The notes under the pieces: generated by a model
Told to the model about the DNA's origin: nothing
Database searches by the model: none
Seen by the model: the letters and a program-made list of their open reading frames with translations, nothing else
Origin: XYB1-FULL-44-23 sp964502885
GTDB lineage: Bacteria; Patescibacteriota; Microgenomatia; CAZETR01; Amesbacteraceae
NCBI GenBank assembly: GCA_964502885.1
Contig: CAZCXU010000013.1
Location: forward strand, 1-32,043
Reading direction: 5' to 3'
Length of the DNA stretch: 32,043 bases
Program-made: the position numbers and the translations under genes
Shown: in pieces, positions 1-8,737 of the stretch
Numbering within the stretch: position 1 is the stretch's first letter
How the letters are laid out: each line of letters opens with the position of its first letter

Positions 1-1830
<1,830 letters not shown>

Positions 1831-1866
1831 GATTCTCTATTACTACAATTTTCTTCACTGTTGAGG

Positions 1867-1886
1867 GAGCAACGATTGCTCTTTTT
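1867..1886 (+). terminator. Hairpin plus T-run between 23S and 5S
   Basis: GAGCAA (1867-1872) and TTGCTC (1876-1881) form a 6-bp stem with a 3-nt loop, followed by five T residues. It has the form of a weak intrinsic terminator, but since it sits between co-oriented 23S and 5S genes it is more likely a processing or pausing element. Confidence 0.4.
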
Positions 1887-1922
1887 AACAATTTATTTTG
1901 CTTTTATAAAAGAAAGCAAGTT

Positions 1923-2044
1923 TTTCCCGGTCATCGGAGCGGCGTGGACCTACCTCTTCCCTTTCCGAACAGAGCCGTAAAACGCGCCAGCGCGGACAAT
2001 AGCTAAGTCGCAGGACTTCGTGAAAATACGTCATGGCCGGGGAT
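1923..2044 (+). rRNA. rrf: 5S ribosomal RNA
   Basis: About 122 nt. Helix I forms from TTCCCGGTC (1924-1932) and GGCCGGGGA (2035-2043). The internal part follows the 5S pattern: a GGCGTGGACC-like segment, then TTTCCGAACAGAG and AAAACGCGCCAGCG, matching the conserved loop B/helix III area of bacterial 5S. It lies about 95 nt after 23S on the same strand, the usual rRNA operon order. The ends are set from the pairing and may shift by a few bases. Confidence 0.9.
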
Positions 2045-2058
2045 AACTTGCTTTTTTT
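2045..2058 (+). terminator. 3' arm and T-run of the stem enclosing 5S
   Basis: AGCAAGTT (1915-1922), just before 5S, is perfectly complementary to AACTTGCT (2045-2052), just after it. The 3' arm runs into seven T residues (2052-2058). The stem closes the whole 5S molecule and probably serves both as processing substrate and as intrinsic terminator of the rRNA operon. Confidence 0.65.
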
Positions 2059-2297
2059 GTGTTTAAAGATAATATCTTCCTATAAATAATATTGAGAAAA
2101 GGGCTGTCCAAGGACTTTTGTAAGGATGGATGGCTTGTTTGGTAAATGCAACTGAAATAGTTGGTTATCCCGGAAATAGAGGATGGTTACAGGTTCTTGA
2201 TTCGGCCATGATTACGCTTGCTGACGGGTTGGGAATTTTGTGAAATAACAGAAAGATTAGATAATGATTCATGGTCTGAAGGCTTGAGTTTTGGAAG

Positions 2298-2303
2298 TAC
2301 AAT
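2298..2303 (+). promoter_or_regulatory. -10 element for the alpha/beta hydrolase gene, leaderless
   Basis: TACAAT lies exactly 6 nt before ATG 2310. The upstream in-frame ATG at 2304 directly abuts the -10 box and would lie before the expected transcript start, so 2310 is preferred. No convincing -35 is seen. The 240 bp between 5S and this box hold no other gene I can support. Confidence 0.6.
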
Positions 2304-2309
2304 ATGGTT

Positions 2310-3320
2310 ATGAAGAATGCACTGCTAGTCTTAGCGGGGACAGTGGTAGGAATAGCTGGTGTGTTTGGGTGGAATGGGTGGATGGAGAGACAAAGAATGA
2401 CCAAGGTTACAATTCCAACTGAAGTTCAGAAGCCACTTTTGAAATATACGATTGAAAATTTGGGGAAGAGGGAGTACGGATCACAAATCGTCTTAGATGA
2501 AATAACAGCAACGCAATCAGCAGGAGTTGATAGCGGCTTTGTGGTGCAAAGATTCCATTACGACAGTGATGGGAAAAAAGTGACAGGATTGGCTCATATA
2601 CCTGACAAATGTGTAACAGAAGAAAAATGTCCAATAATATTGCAATTCAGGGGTTATGCGGAAAGGGAGAAATATATGTCAGGGTATGGTACCTGGAGGA
2701 GTGCGCAGGAGTATGCAAAGGCAGGGTTTATCTCATTAGCTCCTGATTTTCTAGGATATGGTGGTTCGGCCAGCCCATCAGCTGATGTGTTTGAAGCACG
2801 ATTTGAGACTTACACTACGGCTTTAAATTTACTGGATGCAGCTGAGATTTGGGGGAGGGGTAATGGCAGGGTTGGAATTTGGGGCCATAGTAATGGTGGA
2901 CAAATTTCCTTGACGGTATTAGAAGTGAGCGGGAAAGATTACCCCACTACTTTATGGGCGCCGGTTTCTGCGGGATTTCCTTATTCAATATTGTTCTTCA
3001 TGGATACGAATGACTCTTCTGATAGAGAATTGCGGCGAAGTTTAGCCAGATTTGAAGACATGTATGATGCCAGTCTTTATAATCCGTTGAATTATTTAGA
3101 AAGAGTGCAGGGAGAGTTGCAAATTCATCAAGGTACAGCCGACACGTCTGTTCCTGTGGGATGGACGGACAAAATGGTGGCTTCACTTAGAAAGATGGGT
3201 AAAAGTGCCCACTATTTTAGATATGTGGGTGCAGATCATAACTTAGTTCCCGATTGGAATGAGGTTGTGAGAAGAGATATTGAATTTTTTAAAGAAAAGT
3301 TGGAGTTGACGGTTGAGTGA
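2310..3320 (+). CDS. Membrane-anchored alpha/beta hydrolase (S9 peptidase/esterase-like)
   Basis: 336 residues with a hydrophobic N-terminal segment (about 3-20) that looks like a signal anchor, so the enzyme probably faces outward. The body has the alpha/beta hydrolase order: an HGG-like loop (LQFRGYAERE), the nucleophile elbow GHSNGG (Ser in GxSxG), a later Asp in QGTADTSVP, and a His in GADHN near the C-terminus, giving a complete Ser-Asp-His triad. The pattern with a prolyl-oligopeptidase-like C-terminus suggests an S9-type peptidase or esterase; the substrate is unknown. The start at ATG 2310 is chosen over ATG 2304 because of the -10 box spacing. The 3' end overlaps the next gene by 8 nt. 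Confidence 0.8.
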   Translation: MKNALLVLAGTVVGIAGVFGWNGWMERQRMTKVTIPTEVQKPLLKYTIENLGKREYGSQIVLDEITATQSAGVDSGFVVQRFHYDSDGKKVTGLAHIPDKCVTEEKCPIILQFRGYAEREKYMSGYGTWRSAQEYAKAGFISLAPDFLGYGGSASPSADVFEARFETYTTALNLLDAAEIWGRGNGRVGIWGHSNGGQISLTVLEVSGKDYPTTLWAPVSAGFPYSILFFMDTNDSSDRELRRSLARFEDMYDASLYNPLNYLERVQGELQIHQGTADTSVPVGWTDKMVASLRKMGKSAHYFRYVGADHNLVPDWNEVVRRDIEFFKEKLELTVE

Positions 3321-4998
3321 TGATCCGCGATACTTGACCGTGTCCGCTAAAAAAGCTAAATATATTTTTGTTGCTGGAGGTGTGGTTTCTGGTTTGGGTA
3401 AGGGGATAGTGTGTGCTTCAATCGGGATGCTTCTTAAGGCTTCTGGTTATAAAGTGGGTCATGTAAAAATTGATCCGTATTTGAATGTAGATGCGGGGAC
3501 GATGCGTCCAGCTGAACATGGAGAAGTGTTTGTGACAGATGATGGAGGGGAGATTGACCAGGATTTGGGAAACTACGAGAGGTTTGCAAATGAGAGCTAT
3601 AGTAAGGAGAATAACATTACTTCAGGAAAAGTTTTTAAGACAATTATTGAAAATGAACGGTCGTTTAAGTATGAAGGTAGGGACGTAGAGATGATCCCTG
3701 ATGTGCCGAACGAAATTAAAAGAAGATTCTACGAATTGGAAGTGGGGTGTGATTTTATGATCGTAGAAATAGGTGGGACTACGGGGGATATTGAAAACTT
3801 GCCGTTTCTATTTGCTGCACGGGAAGTGGGCAGGGAGCGAGAAGCAATGTATGTGCTGGTTTCTTATGTGCCTTACTTAAAAAATGTGGGGGAATTAAAG
3901 ACGAAGCCCACACAGCATGCGGTGGCGCAGTTGAGATCGACGGGAATTAATCCGGACATTTTGATCACTAGAGGTGAGATGTCGATGGATAAGCCTAGGT
4001 TGGAGACTTTGGGGAAGCGGTGTTTTTTGGATGACGATGCAATGTTTGATGATCCTGACTGCGAGTCCATTTATAGTGTGCCTCTGAAGTTGGAGGAGCA
4101 GGGAATTACAAAGAAAATCGCGAAACATTTTGGTCTAAAACATGAATTTCCTGACTTGAAGCAGTGGGAAAAATTTACCAAACAGGTAGAAAATCCGAAA
4201 CGAGAGATTGTGATTGGACTGGTGGGGAAGTATGTGAAGCATGGGAGCGGACACCATCGTGACGTATATGTATCCGTGTTAGAAGCAATCAGGCATGCAG
4301 CAGCGAAATTGAAAGTCGGAGCAAAAGTGCATGCAGTGGATGCGAATGAATTCAACTTGGGGGAACTGAATAAATTGAGTCCGGCAGGAATATTGATTCC
4401 GCAGGGGTGGGGCAGCCGTGGTACGGAGGGGAAGGTTGCTGCCGTAGAGTGGGCGAGGAGAAATAGGGTTCCTTACTTGGGATTATGTTTTGGGATGCAG
4501 ATGGCGGTAATTGAATTTGCAAGGAATGTTGTTGGTCTTGTTGGTGCGAATTCGGAAGAAATTGATGGAAATTCAAAATATAAAGTGGTACATATAATGC
4601 CTGATCAGGTCGAATATTTGAGAAAACGCCAATATGGTGGGACAATTAGGTTAGGTGCCTGGCCGTGTCGGATCAAAAAAGGGAGCATTATTGAACGAGC
4701 TTATAAACAACATGGACAGGGAATAAATGTAGTGAGCAAATTGGGAAAAATTTCGGAACGACACAGGCATAGATATGAATTTAATAATGAATACAGAGAT
4801 AAGTTGGAAAAGGCCGGTTTGGTAATATCAGGTACCAGCCCGGATGGAAAATTGGTAGAAGCAATAGAGTTACCGACCAGCGTGCACCCGTTTTTTGTGG
4901 GTACACAATTTCATCCGGAATACAAATCTCGACCTTTGTGCCCCCATCCATTGTTTTTAAAATTTATTGAAGAGTGTTTGAAAAGGTCAGCTGAGTAA
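3313..4998 (+). CDS. pyrG: CTP synthase
   Basis: Makes CTP from UTP, ATP and glutamine. The synthase domain starts with KYIFVAGGVVSGLGKG, the family's N-terminal P-loop signature, and has the expected IGGTTGDIEN motif. The class I glutamine amidotransferase domain follows, with nucleophile Cys in GLCFGMQ and the His/Glu pair in FHPEYKSRP, so both halves look active. 561 residues, slightly longer than the usual 530-550. The oxyanion-loop motif, usually PGGFG, reads PQGWG here. The start is uncertain: TTG 3313 overlaps the previous stop by 8 nt, while TTG 3334 and GTG 3340 are also in frame and closer to the usual family N-terminus. Confidence 0.96.
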   Translation: MSDDPRYLTVSAKKAKYIFVAGGVVSGLGKGIVCASIGMLLKASGYKVGHVKIDPYLNVDAGTMRPAEHGEVFVTDDGGEIDQDLGNYERFANESYSKENNITSGKVFKTIIENERSFKYEGRDVEMIPDVPNEIKRRFYELEVGCDFMIVEIGGTTGDIENLPFLFAAREVGREREAMYVLVSYVPYLKNVGELKTKPTQHAVAQLRSTGINPDILITRGEMSMDKPRLETLGKRCFLDDDAMFDDPDCESIYSVPLKLEEQGITKKIAKHFGLKHEFPDLKQWEKFTKQVENPKREIVIGLVGKYVKHGSGHHRDVYVSVLEAIRHAAAKLKVGAKVHAVDANEFNLGELNKLSPAGILIPQGWGSRGTEGKVAAVEWARRNRVPYLGLCFGMQMAVIEFARNVVGLVGANSEEIDGNSKYKVVHIMPDQVEYLRKRQYGGTIRLGAWPCRIKKGSIIERAYKQHGQGINVVSKLGKISERHRHRYEFNNEYRDKLEKAGLVISGTSPDGKLVEAIELPTSVHPFFVGTQFHPEYKSRPLCPHPLFLKFIEECLKRSAE

Positions 4999-5355
4999 TA
5001 AGTGTCATTCTGTGCGTTTGGTCTGGATATGCGAGCTTGGGATTTCGTGTACTTTCAACTGATATTGGAGTAATCGAAAGGAAATGGTAGAAGAGAGTAT
5101 TTTGACATCCCAAGTTTTTGCGAGATCGTATTTTGGAGTGCAAAGTTACTTCCCAAGCTGCATCGATATAAATTTGTCGATTAACTACTTCGTAATGAAT
5201 TAAAGTGAAGATAGATTGCAGAGAAGCTGGCGGAATGCGGTAAATTTGCGAAAGACTGCTCTAGTCCAGCTGTAATTTGGTTTATGGATAATCTCAACGC
5301 CTGATTTGGGCGATTTTCATGAGGAGGTGAAAGTTTAAAGATGTAGGCTGAAGGA

Positions 5356-5384
5356 TTGCGTCGAAAGTAAATTCGGAGTATAAT
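5356..5384 (+). promoter_or_regulatory. Sigma-70-type promoter upstream of the S1-like gene
   Basis: TTGCGT (5356-5361), a 17-bp spacer and TATAAT (5379-5384). Transcription would start near 5391, about 95 nt before the S1 start, so this promoter gives a leadered transcript in addition to the near-leaderless one from 5476. Confidence 0.55.
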
Positions 5385-5475
5385 TCCGCTACCTTTAAGA
5401 AAGTGAGGATATGACCAAAACACATAAATTCAGAATTTGCGGTTTTGGCGTATATTCAGCCCGCTAGGCGCTGAC

Positions 5476-5481
5476 TATAAT
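5476..5481 (+). promoter_or_regulatory. -10 element immediately upstream of the S1-like gene
   Basis: TATAAT ends 4 nt before TTG 5486. The spacing is slightly shorter than the 6-nt spacing seen at other genes here, so either the start codon or the transcript start differs by a base or two. Confidence 0.5.
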
Positions 5482-5485
5482 AAAT

Positions 5486-6619
5486 TTGGCTACACAAGCG
5501 ACTTCTAATGCAGCTTCCTCGATGGAGGAGTTGCTAAAAAAAACAGGCTATAAACTCAAGGGTTATAAACGTGGGGAAAAAGTTTCAGGAAAGGTGGCTG
5601 AGGTAACTAATAGAACTGTATATGTAGATATTGGAGGAAAGGCTGACGCGGTAGTTTCTGAAATGGAGTATGACCTGGCCCGGGACTATTTTAGGAATCT
5701 TAAAGTAGGGGATGTGGTTGAGGGGGTTGTACTAGTTTCAGAGAATGACGCAGGTCAGGTGGTTTTGTCTTTGCGAAAGGCCGCCATTGATACGAAGTGG
5801 TCGGCGATGGAGCAGGCTATGACAGAAGAAGCTGAGTTGAACGTGAAAGTCAGGGAGTTGACTAAGGGTGGTTTGCTGGTAGATCTGGATGGCGTATATG
5901 GTTTCATTCCTTCTTCGCAAATGGGACGCGAGCTGGAGGCCAATCCCGGAGAAGCAGTGGGTAAGAGTTTGAAGGTGAGAGTTATTGAGGTAGATAGACT
6001 GGCCAATAGATTGGTTTTGTCTGAAAAAGCCGTTTCCGAAGCTTCGGAGATACAAAACAGAAAGGCGGCGTTGAGTGTGGTTAAGGTGGGTGGTGAGTAT
6101 GAGGCAACTGTTGCCGGAGTTGTGCCGTTTGGAGTATTTGCTGAACTGATTGTTTCTCCCGAAGGCAAGGGTAAAGGCAAAAAGAAGACTGAAGAAGAAT
6201 CGGTAAGACTTGAAGGGCTTATCCACATAAGTGAATTATCCTGGGAGAAGATTGACGATGTGAGTAAATCAGTTAAGACTGGTGATAAATTAAAAGTGCA
6301 GGTTATCGGTATAGATGAGGACAATGGAAAGCTTGCACTTTCAGTAAAGCGATTGTCTTCAGATCCTTGGGTAGTGGTTCACGATAAATATGTTGTTGAC
6401 AGTAATCATGAGGGAGTGGTTACTAAAGTAGCACCATATGGTGTGTTGGTAAGGTTGGAAAAAGGTATAGAGGGTTTGATCCATGCTTCAAAAATGCCTG
6501 CTGATATGAGCATGAGCGAGGGGCAGAAAGTGAATGTATTTGTAGAGTCAGTGGATTTGGAGAAGAGACGTTTGTCTCTGGGTGTGGTTCTGGCTGTCAA
6601 GCCGGTGGGATATAAATAA
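5486..6619 (+). CDS. rpsA: S1 RNA-binding domain protein, ribosomal protein S1-like
   Basis: 377 residues with four S1 (OB-fold) repeats at about 31-100, 117-184, 200-290 and 306-372. Each has the GxVxxVxxxGxxV-like start and ends in a (K/R)(L/R)xLS(L/V) strand, for example NGKLALSVKRLSSDP and EKRRLSLG. Classic S1 has six repeats in many proteobacteria; four is common in Gram-positive-like lineages. Repeat 3 carries a charged insert (GKGKGKKKTEEE). The product probably helps the 30S subunit bind mRNA, of interest in a window with almost no Shine-Dalgarno sites. The start is TTG 5486 as placed by the -10 box; ATG 5522 is an alternative. Confidence 0.85.
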   Translation: MATQATSNAASSMEELLKKTGYKLKGYKRGEKVSGKVAEVTNRTVYVDIGGKADAVVSEMEYDLARDYFRNLKVGDVVEGVVLVSENDAGQVVLSLRKAAIDTKWSAMEQAMTEEAELNVKVRELTKGGLLVDLDGVYGFIPSSQMGRELEANPGEAVGKSLKVRVIEVDRLANRLVLSEKAVSEASEIQNRKAALSVVKVGGEYEATVAGVVPFGVFAELIVSPEGKGKGKKKTEEESVRLEGLIHISELSWEKIDDVSKSVKTGDKLKVQVIGIDEDNGKLALSVKRLSSDPWVVVHDKYVVDSNHEGVVTKVAPYGVLVRLEKGIEGLIHASKMPADMSMSEGQKVNVFVESVDLEKRRLSLGVVLAVKPVGYK

Positions 6620-6765
6620 TAAGAGAGTGAAAATGGCGAATAAGAACGTTTTTTAAGAGATGGGGATAGTTGATTCACTCATCACGGAAGGTAGTTTCTG
6701 ACGAGGCGGTGTGTGAGAAAACCTTTGTTTGTAACTGCTATCGATCTTGATAGCGTGAAGTGTGA

Positions 6766-6771
6766 TATATT
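6766..6771 (+). promoter_or_regulatory. -10 element for radA, leaderless
   Basis: TATATT is followed by exactly 6 nt and then GTG 6778. A small inverted repeat (GCTATC 6738-6743, GATAGC 6750-6755) lies upstream, where a -35 or operator could sit. Confidence 0.55.
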
Positions 6772-6777
6772 TTGAGC

Positions 6778-8082
6778 GTGGCGAAGAGCATCAGTCAGTT
6801 TGTGTGTCAGCAGTGTGGATATGCGCAAAGTCAGTGGGCGGGAAAGTGTCCTAATTGCGGTGAATGGAACTCATTGGTGGAAAGTCGAGAGGTTTTGGGA
6901 GCGGGCAAGAATGTGAGACGGCAAATGGGAAGTGGAAAAGTGTGGAAGCTGTCGGAGGTGAGCGTAATGGAGAAGGCGCGAGTACAGACAGGCGAAGTGG
7001 AATTGGATAACGTCTTGGGTGGGGGATTGGTCTCAGGAATGGTGGTATTGGTAGCTGGTGAGCCGGGAATTGGGAAGTCTACCTTGATGACACAGGTAGC
7101 CTTGAATTTGAGTGGGCAGATACTATATATATGTGGTGAAGAAAGTCCCAGCCAAGTGGCGTTGAGAGCAAAGCGATTGGGAAAGAAGGGCGAGCTGCTT
7201 TTATATGAGAGCACGGATGTAGATGCGATTGTAAACAAAATATCAGAAGTGAAACCGGCTGGTGTGGTGGTTGATTCTGTCCAAATGCTGACTACGGAGG
7301 ATTTGACGGGGGTGGCTGGTTCAGTAGGGCAAGTACGGGAATGTGCTTCACGTATTGCCGAGATAGCCAAAAGGGAAGGAATTCCTGTGTTTTTGGTTGG
7401 TCATGTAACAAAGGAGGGCACAATTGCGGGCCCGCGAGTGCTGGAGCACTTGGTTGACACTGTATTGTGGTTTGAGGGCGAGAGGGGGCAAGCATTACGG
7501 TTGGTGAGAGCTGTGAAGAACCGGTTTGGTCCTACTGATGAGGTGGGAGTGTTTGAAATGGGAGAAGGGGGACTTGTGGGTGTCGATAATCCTTCAAAGT
7601 ACCTGTTGTCTGAGAGGGTGGAGAATGTACCTGGAAGTGTAGTGTCGGTAGTTTTGGAGGGGAGACGGCCAATATTAGCTGAAATACAGGCTTTGACGGC
7701 GCCTTCACAATTAGCTGTGCCAAGGCGAGTAGCAACAGGAATCGATTCGGCACGGATGCAAATGTTGGTGGCGGTGTTGACGCAAAGGGCCAATATTCAT
7801 TTGGAGAGTGTGGATATATTTGTAAATGTGACAGGAGGAATCAAATTGGCTGACAGAGGGGTGGATTTGGCTATTTGTCTGGCAATTGCTTCGGCATTTT
7901 TAAACAAGAGTTTACCTGCTGATATAGCTGCAGTTGGTGAAGTGGGGCTTTTGGGGGAAGTGCGCAAGGTGGGTGGGTTGGAGAGGCGGGTGAAAGAAGC
8001 AAAAAAGTTGGGATATAGGGTAGCTTCGGCTGAATCAGGGAAAAATGTGGCGGCGGCGATAAATAAACTCTTGAAAGATTAG
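6778..8082 (+). CDS. radA: DNA repair protein RadA
   Basis: 434 residues, usual for the family. Order seen: an N-terminal four-Cys zinc finger (FVCQQCG and GKCPNCGEWNSL), a RecA-like ATPase with Walker A GEPGIGKST and the diagnostic KNRFG motif (VKNRFGPTDE), then a Lon-protease-like C-terminal domain (RANIHLESVDIFVNVTGG). RadA processes recombination intermediates by driving branch migration. GTG 6778 gives the N-terminus MAKSISQFVC, which matches typical RadA, and fits the -10 spacing; TTG 6772 would only add two residues. Confidence 0.96.
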   Translation: MAKSISQFVCQQCGYAQSQWAGKCPNCGEWNSLVESREVLGAGKNVRRQMGSGKVWKLSEVSVMEKARVQTGEVELDNVLGGGLVSGMVVLVAGEPGIGKSTLMTQVALNLSGQILYICGEESPSQVALRAKRLGKKGELLLYESTDVDAIVNKISEVKPAGVVVDSVQMLTTEDLTGVAGSVGQVRECASRIAEIAKREGIPVFLVGHVTKEGTIAGPRVLEHLVDTVLWFEGERGQALRLVRAVKNRFGPTDEVGVFEMGEGGLVGVDNPSKYLLSERVENVPGSVVSVVLEGRRPILAEIQALTAPSQLAVPRRVATGIDSARMQMLVAVLTQRANIHLESVDIFVNVTGGIKLADRGVDLAICLAIASAFLNKSLPADIAAVGEVGLLGEVRKVGGLERRVKEAKKLGYRVASAESGKNVAAAINKLLKD

Positions 8083-8098
8083 GTGCGTTTGGGGTGGG

Positions 8099-8158
8099 TT
8101 ATCCACAAGATATCGGTGGGGATTGCCGGTCAGTAAAATAAGTTCGGATTTATCCACA
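8099..8158 (+). promoter_or_regulatory. Pair of consensus DnaA boxes
   Basis: TTATCCACA occurs at 8099-8107 and again at 8150-8158, both on this strand and 51 bp apart, just after radA. The following 110 bp are AT-rich. No other perfect copy was noticed in the window. The strand G excess does not change sign here, which argues against this being the main replication origin. Confidence 0.6.
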
Positions 8159-8238
8159 AATGCCTATAAATCTGACATTTTTACCACTGTTTGTTGGCTA
8201 TAGGATATGCAGGACATGCACTTAAATATACTATGGGT

Positions 8239-8267
8239 TTGCGATAATTGACTAAAAATGATATAAA
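8239..8267 (+). promoter_or_regulatory. Promoter for the small ORF at 8301
   Basis: TTGCGA (8239-8244), a 17-bp spacer and TATAAA (8262-8267). The transcript would begin near 8274 and have a leader of about 25 nt. Confidence 0.45.
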
Positions 8268-8272
8268 TACCA

Positions 8273-8298
8273 TTGAGGGTCACACAGAGTAGCAATGC
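8273..8298 (+). repeat. Direct repeat, copy 1 (26 bp)
   Basis: TTGAGGG, then TCACACA, then GAGTAGCAATGC. Copy 2 at 8498-8520 is the same apart from one T/C change and loss of three bases. Copy 1 covers the leader and possible ATG 8295 of the small ORF; copy 2 follows that ORF. Confidence 0.75.
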
Positions 8299-8300
8299 AT

Positions 8301-8468
8301 ATGAAAAAAATTGTGAAGATAATACTGGAGATGTCTGCCTTGAGAGGTTGGGGGGAGTTTTTTGGTGATCGGGATAATGGGTACATGCGCAGTCAGCTGA
8401 TTCGCATGAAGAAGATGAACCAGGGAGTTGTTTCTGCCAGAACGGCTAAAAGTCCGAACTGGTTTTAA
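8301..8468 (+). CDS. Small basic protein of unknown function
   Basis: A 55-codon frame (57 from ATG 8295) beginning MKKIVKIILEMSALRGWGEF and ending in KSPNWF. It is rich in Lys, Arg and Met, with no transmembrane segment and no recognised domain. A promoter at 8239-8267 and GAGGG about 20 nt before the start support expression, but coding status rests on the frame alone. It is the only frame of note in this intergenic region and is bracketed by a direct repeat, which may mark an inserted or duplicated unit. Confidence 0.45.
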   Translation: MKKIVKIILEMSALRGWGEFFGDRDNGYMRSQLIRMKKMNQGVVSARTAKSPNWF

Positions 8469-8497
8469 CCAAAAAAAGAAGCATCGCTAACGCTAGC

Positions 8498-8520
8498 TTG
8501 AGGGCCACGAGTAGCAATGC
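8498..8520 (+). repeat. Direct repeat, copy 2 (23 bp)
   Basis: TTGAGGGCCAC then GAGTAGCAATGC, the partner of 8273-8298 with a 3-bp deletion. The ATG inside it runs into a TGA after two more codons, so it is not a working start. Confidence 0.75.
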
Positions 8521-8639
8521 CTCTTTGAGAGAAAAACGCCTGGACAGAATGGGCGCTTTCACTTGATTAAAGGTGATAACATTTGCCGTCAATCTTTGTC
8601 AAGAGAAAAAAAGCCCGAAAAAACTTAATTATTTATATC

Positions 8640-8655
8640 TTTTCTAGCTAGAAAA
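8640..8655. promoter_or_regulatory. 16-bp perfect palindrome, operator candidate
   Basis: TTTTCTAG followed by CTAGAAAA. It overlaps the place where a -35 would lie relative to the -10 at 8674, so a dimeric repressor bound here would block transcription of the secreted protein gene. The regulator is unknown. Confidence 0.5.
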
Positions 8656-8670
8656 AAAGTAGAATGATTG

Positions 8671-8679
8671 TGCTATAAA
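8671..8679 (+). promoter_or_regulatory. Extended -10 for the Cys-rich surface protein gene
   Basis: TGC then TATAAA (8674-8679), an extended -10 without a consensus -35. The transcript would start near 8686 and carry a leader of about 50 nt. Confidence 0.5.
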
Positions 8680-8681
8680 TC

Positions 8682-8716
8682 GGGGGACGGTGGGTAGGGC
8701 AGATCTGCCGTCCTCC
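8682..8716 (+). promoter_or_regulatory. GC-rich hairpin in the 5' leader
   Basis: GGGGGACGG (8682-8690) pairs with CCGTCCTCC (8708-8716), with one G.T pair. A competing perfect palindrome GGCAGATCTGCC lies at 8698-8709 and shares two bases with the long stem. There is no T-run, so this is not an intrinsic terminator; an RNA stability or translation control element is possible. Confidence 0.5.
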
Positions 8717-8737
8717 GGTTTGTAGCAGAATTAACAT

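Larger units (their letters stand above)
4999..5485. other. 487-bp intergenic region with alternative inverted repeats
   Basis: No confident gene. AGCTTGGGAT (5034-5043) can pair with ATCCCAAG (5107-5114) or with TCCCAAGCT (5151-5159), two mutually exclusive stems that resemble an attenuator or structured leader. A 39-codon ATG frame (5084-5203) covers two of these arms and has AAAGGA before it, but no recognisable product. A good promoter lies at 5356-5384, followed by an 18-codon frame (5411-5467) with GAGGA upstream of its ATG, a possible leader peptide ahead of the S1 gene. A second -10 (5476-5481) sits just before the S1 start. No match to tmRNA, RNase P RNA or SRP RNA was recognised. 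Confidence 0.45.
8083..8737. other. 655-bp intergenic region with DnaA boxes, a small ORF and an operator candidate
   Basis: From left to right: two perfect DnaA boxes, then an AT-rich stretch (8160-8270), a promoter (8239-8267), a 55-57 codon ORF, a second copy of the sequence that precedes that ORF, a 16-bp palindrome, an extended -10, and a GC-rich hairpin in the leader of the next gene. Each is listed separately. The 120 bp from 8521 to 8639 show nothing beyond short imperfect repeats. Confidence 0.6.

Noticed and set aside
5084..5203. 39-codon plus-strand frame with an AAAGGA upstream
   Set aside because: Possible, but its sequence is also accounted for by the paired repeats and there is no recognisable product; left as part of the intergenic entry.
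5181..5423. 80-codon minus-strand frame between pyrG and the S1 gene
   Set aside because: It has no -10 at the spacing seen for other genes, no recognisable domain, and it covers a good plus-strand promoter.
5411..5467. 18-codon frame as a leader peptide of the S1 gene
   Set aside because: Too short to support without conservation; no run of regulatory codons typical of attenuators is seen.
5738..6324. Two long minus-strand frames opposite the S1 gene
   Set aside because: They are shadows of a well-supported gene; their composition follows the opposite strand's codons.
6831..7793. Minus-strand frames opposite radA
   Set aside because: Shadows of radA, rich in Pro/Ser/Thr as expected for the complement of a G-rich coding strand.
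8083..8300. The DnaA-box spacer as the replication origin
   Set aside because: The plus-strand G excess is the same on both sides, dnaA/dnaN/rpmH are absent, and only two boxes are present.
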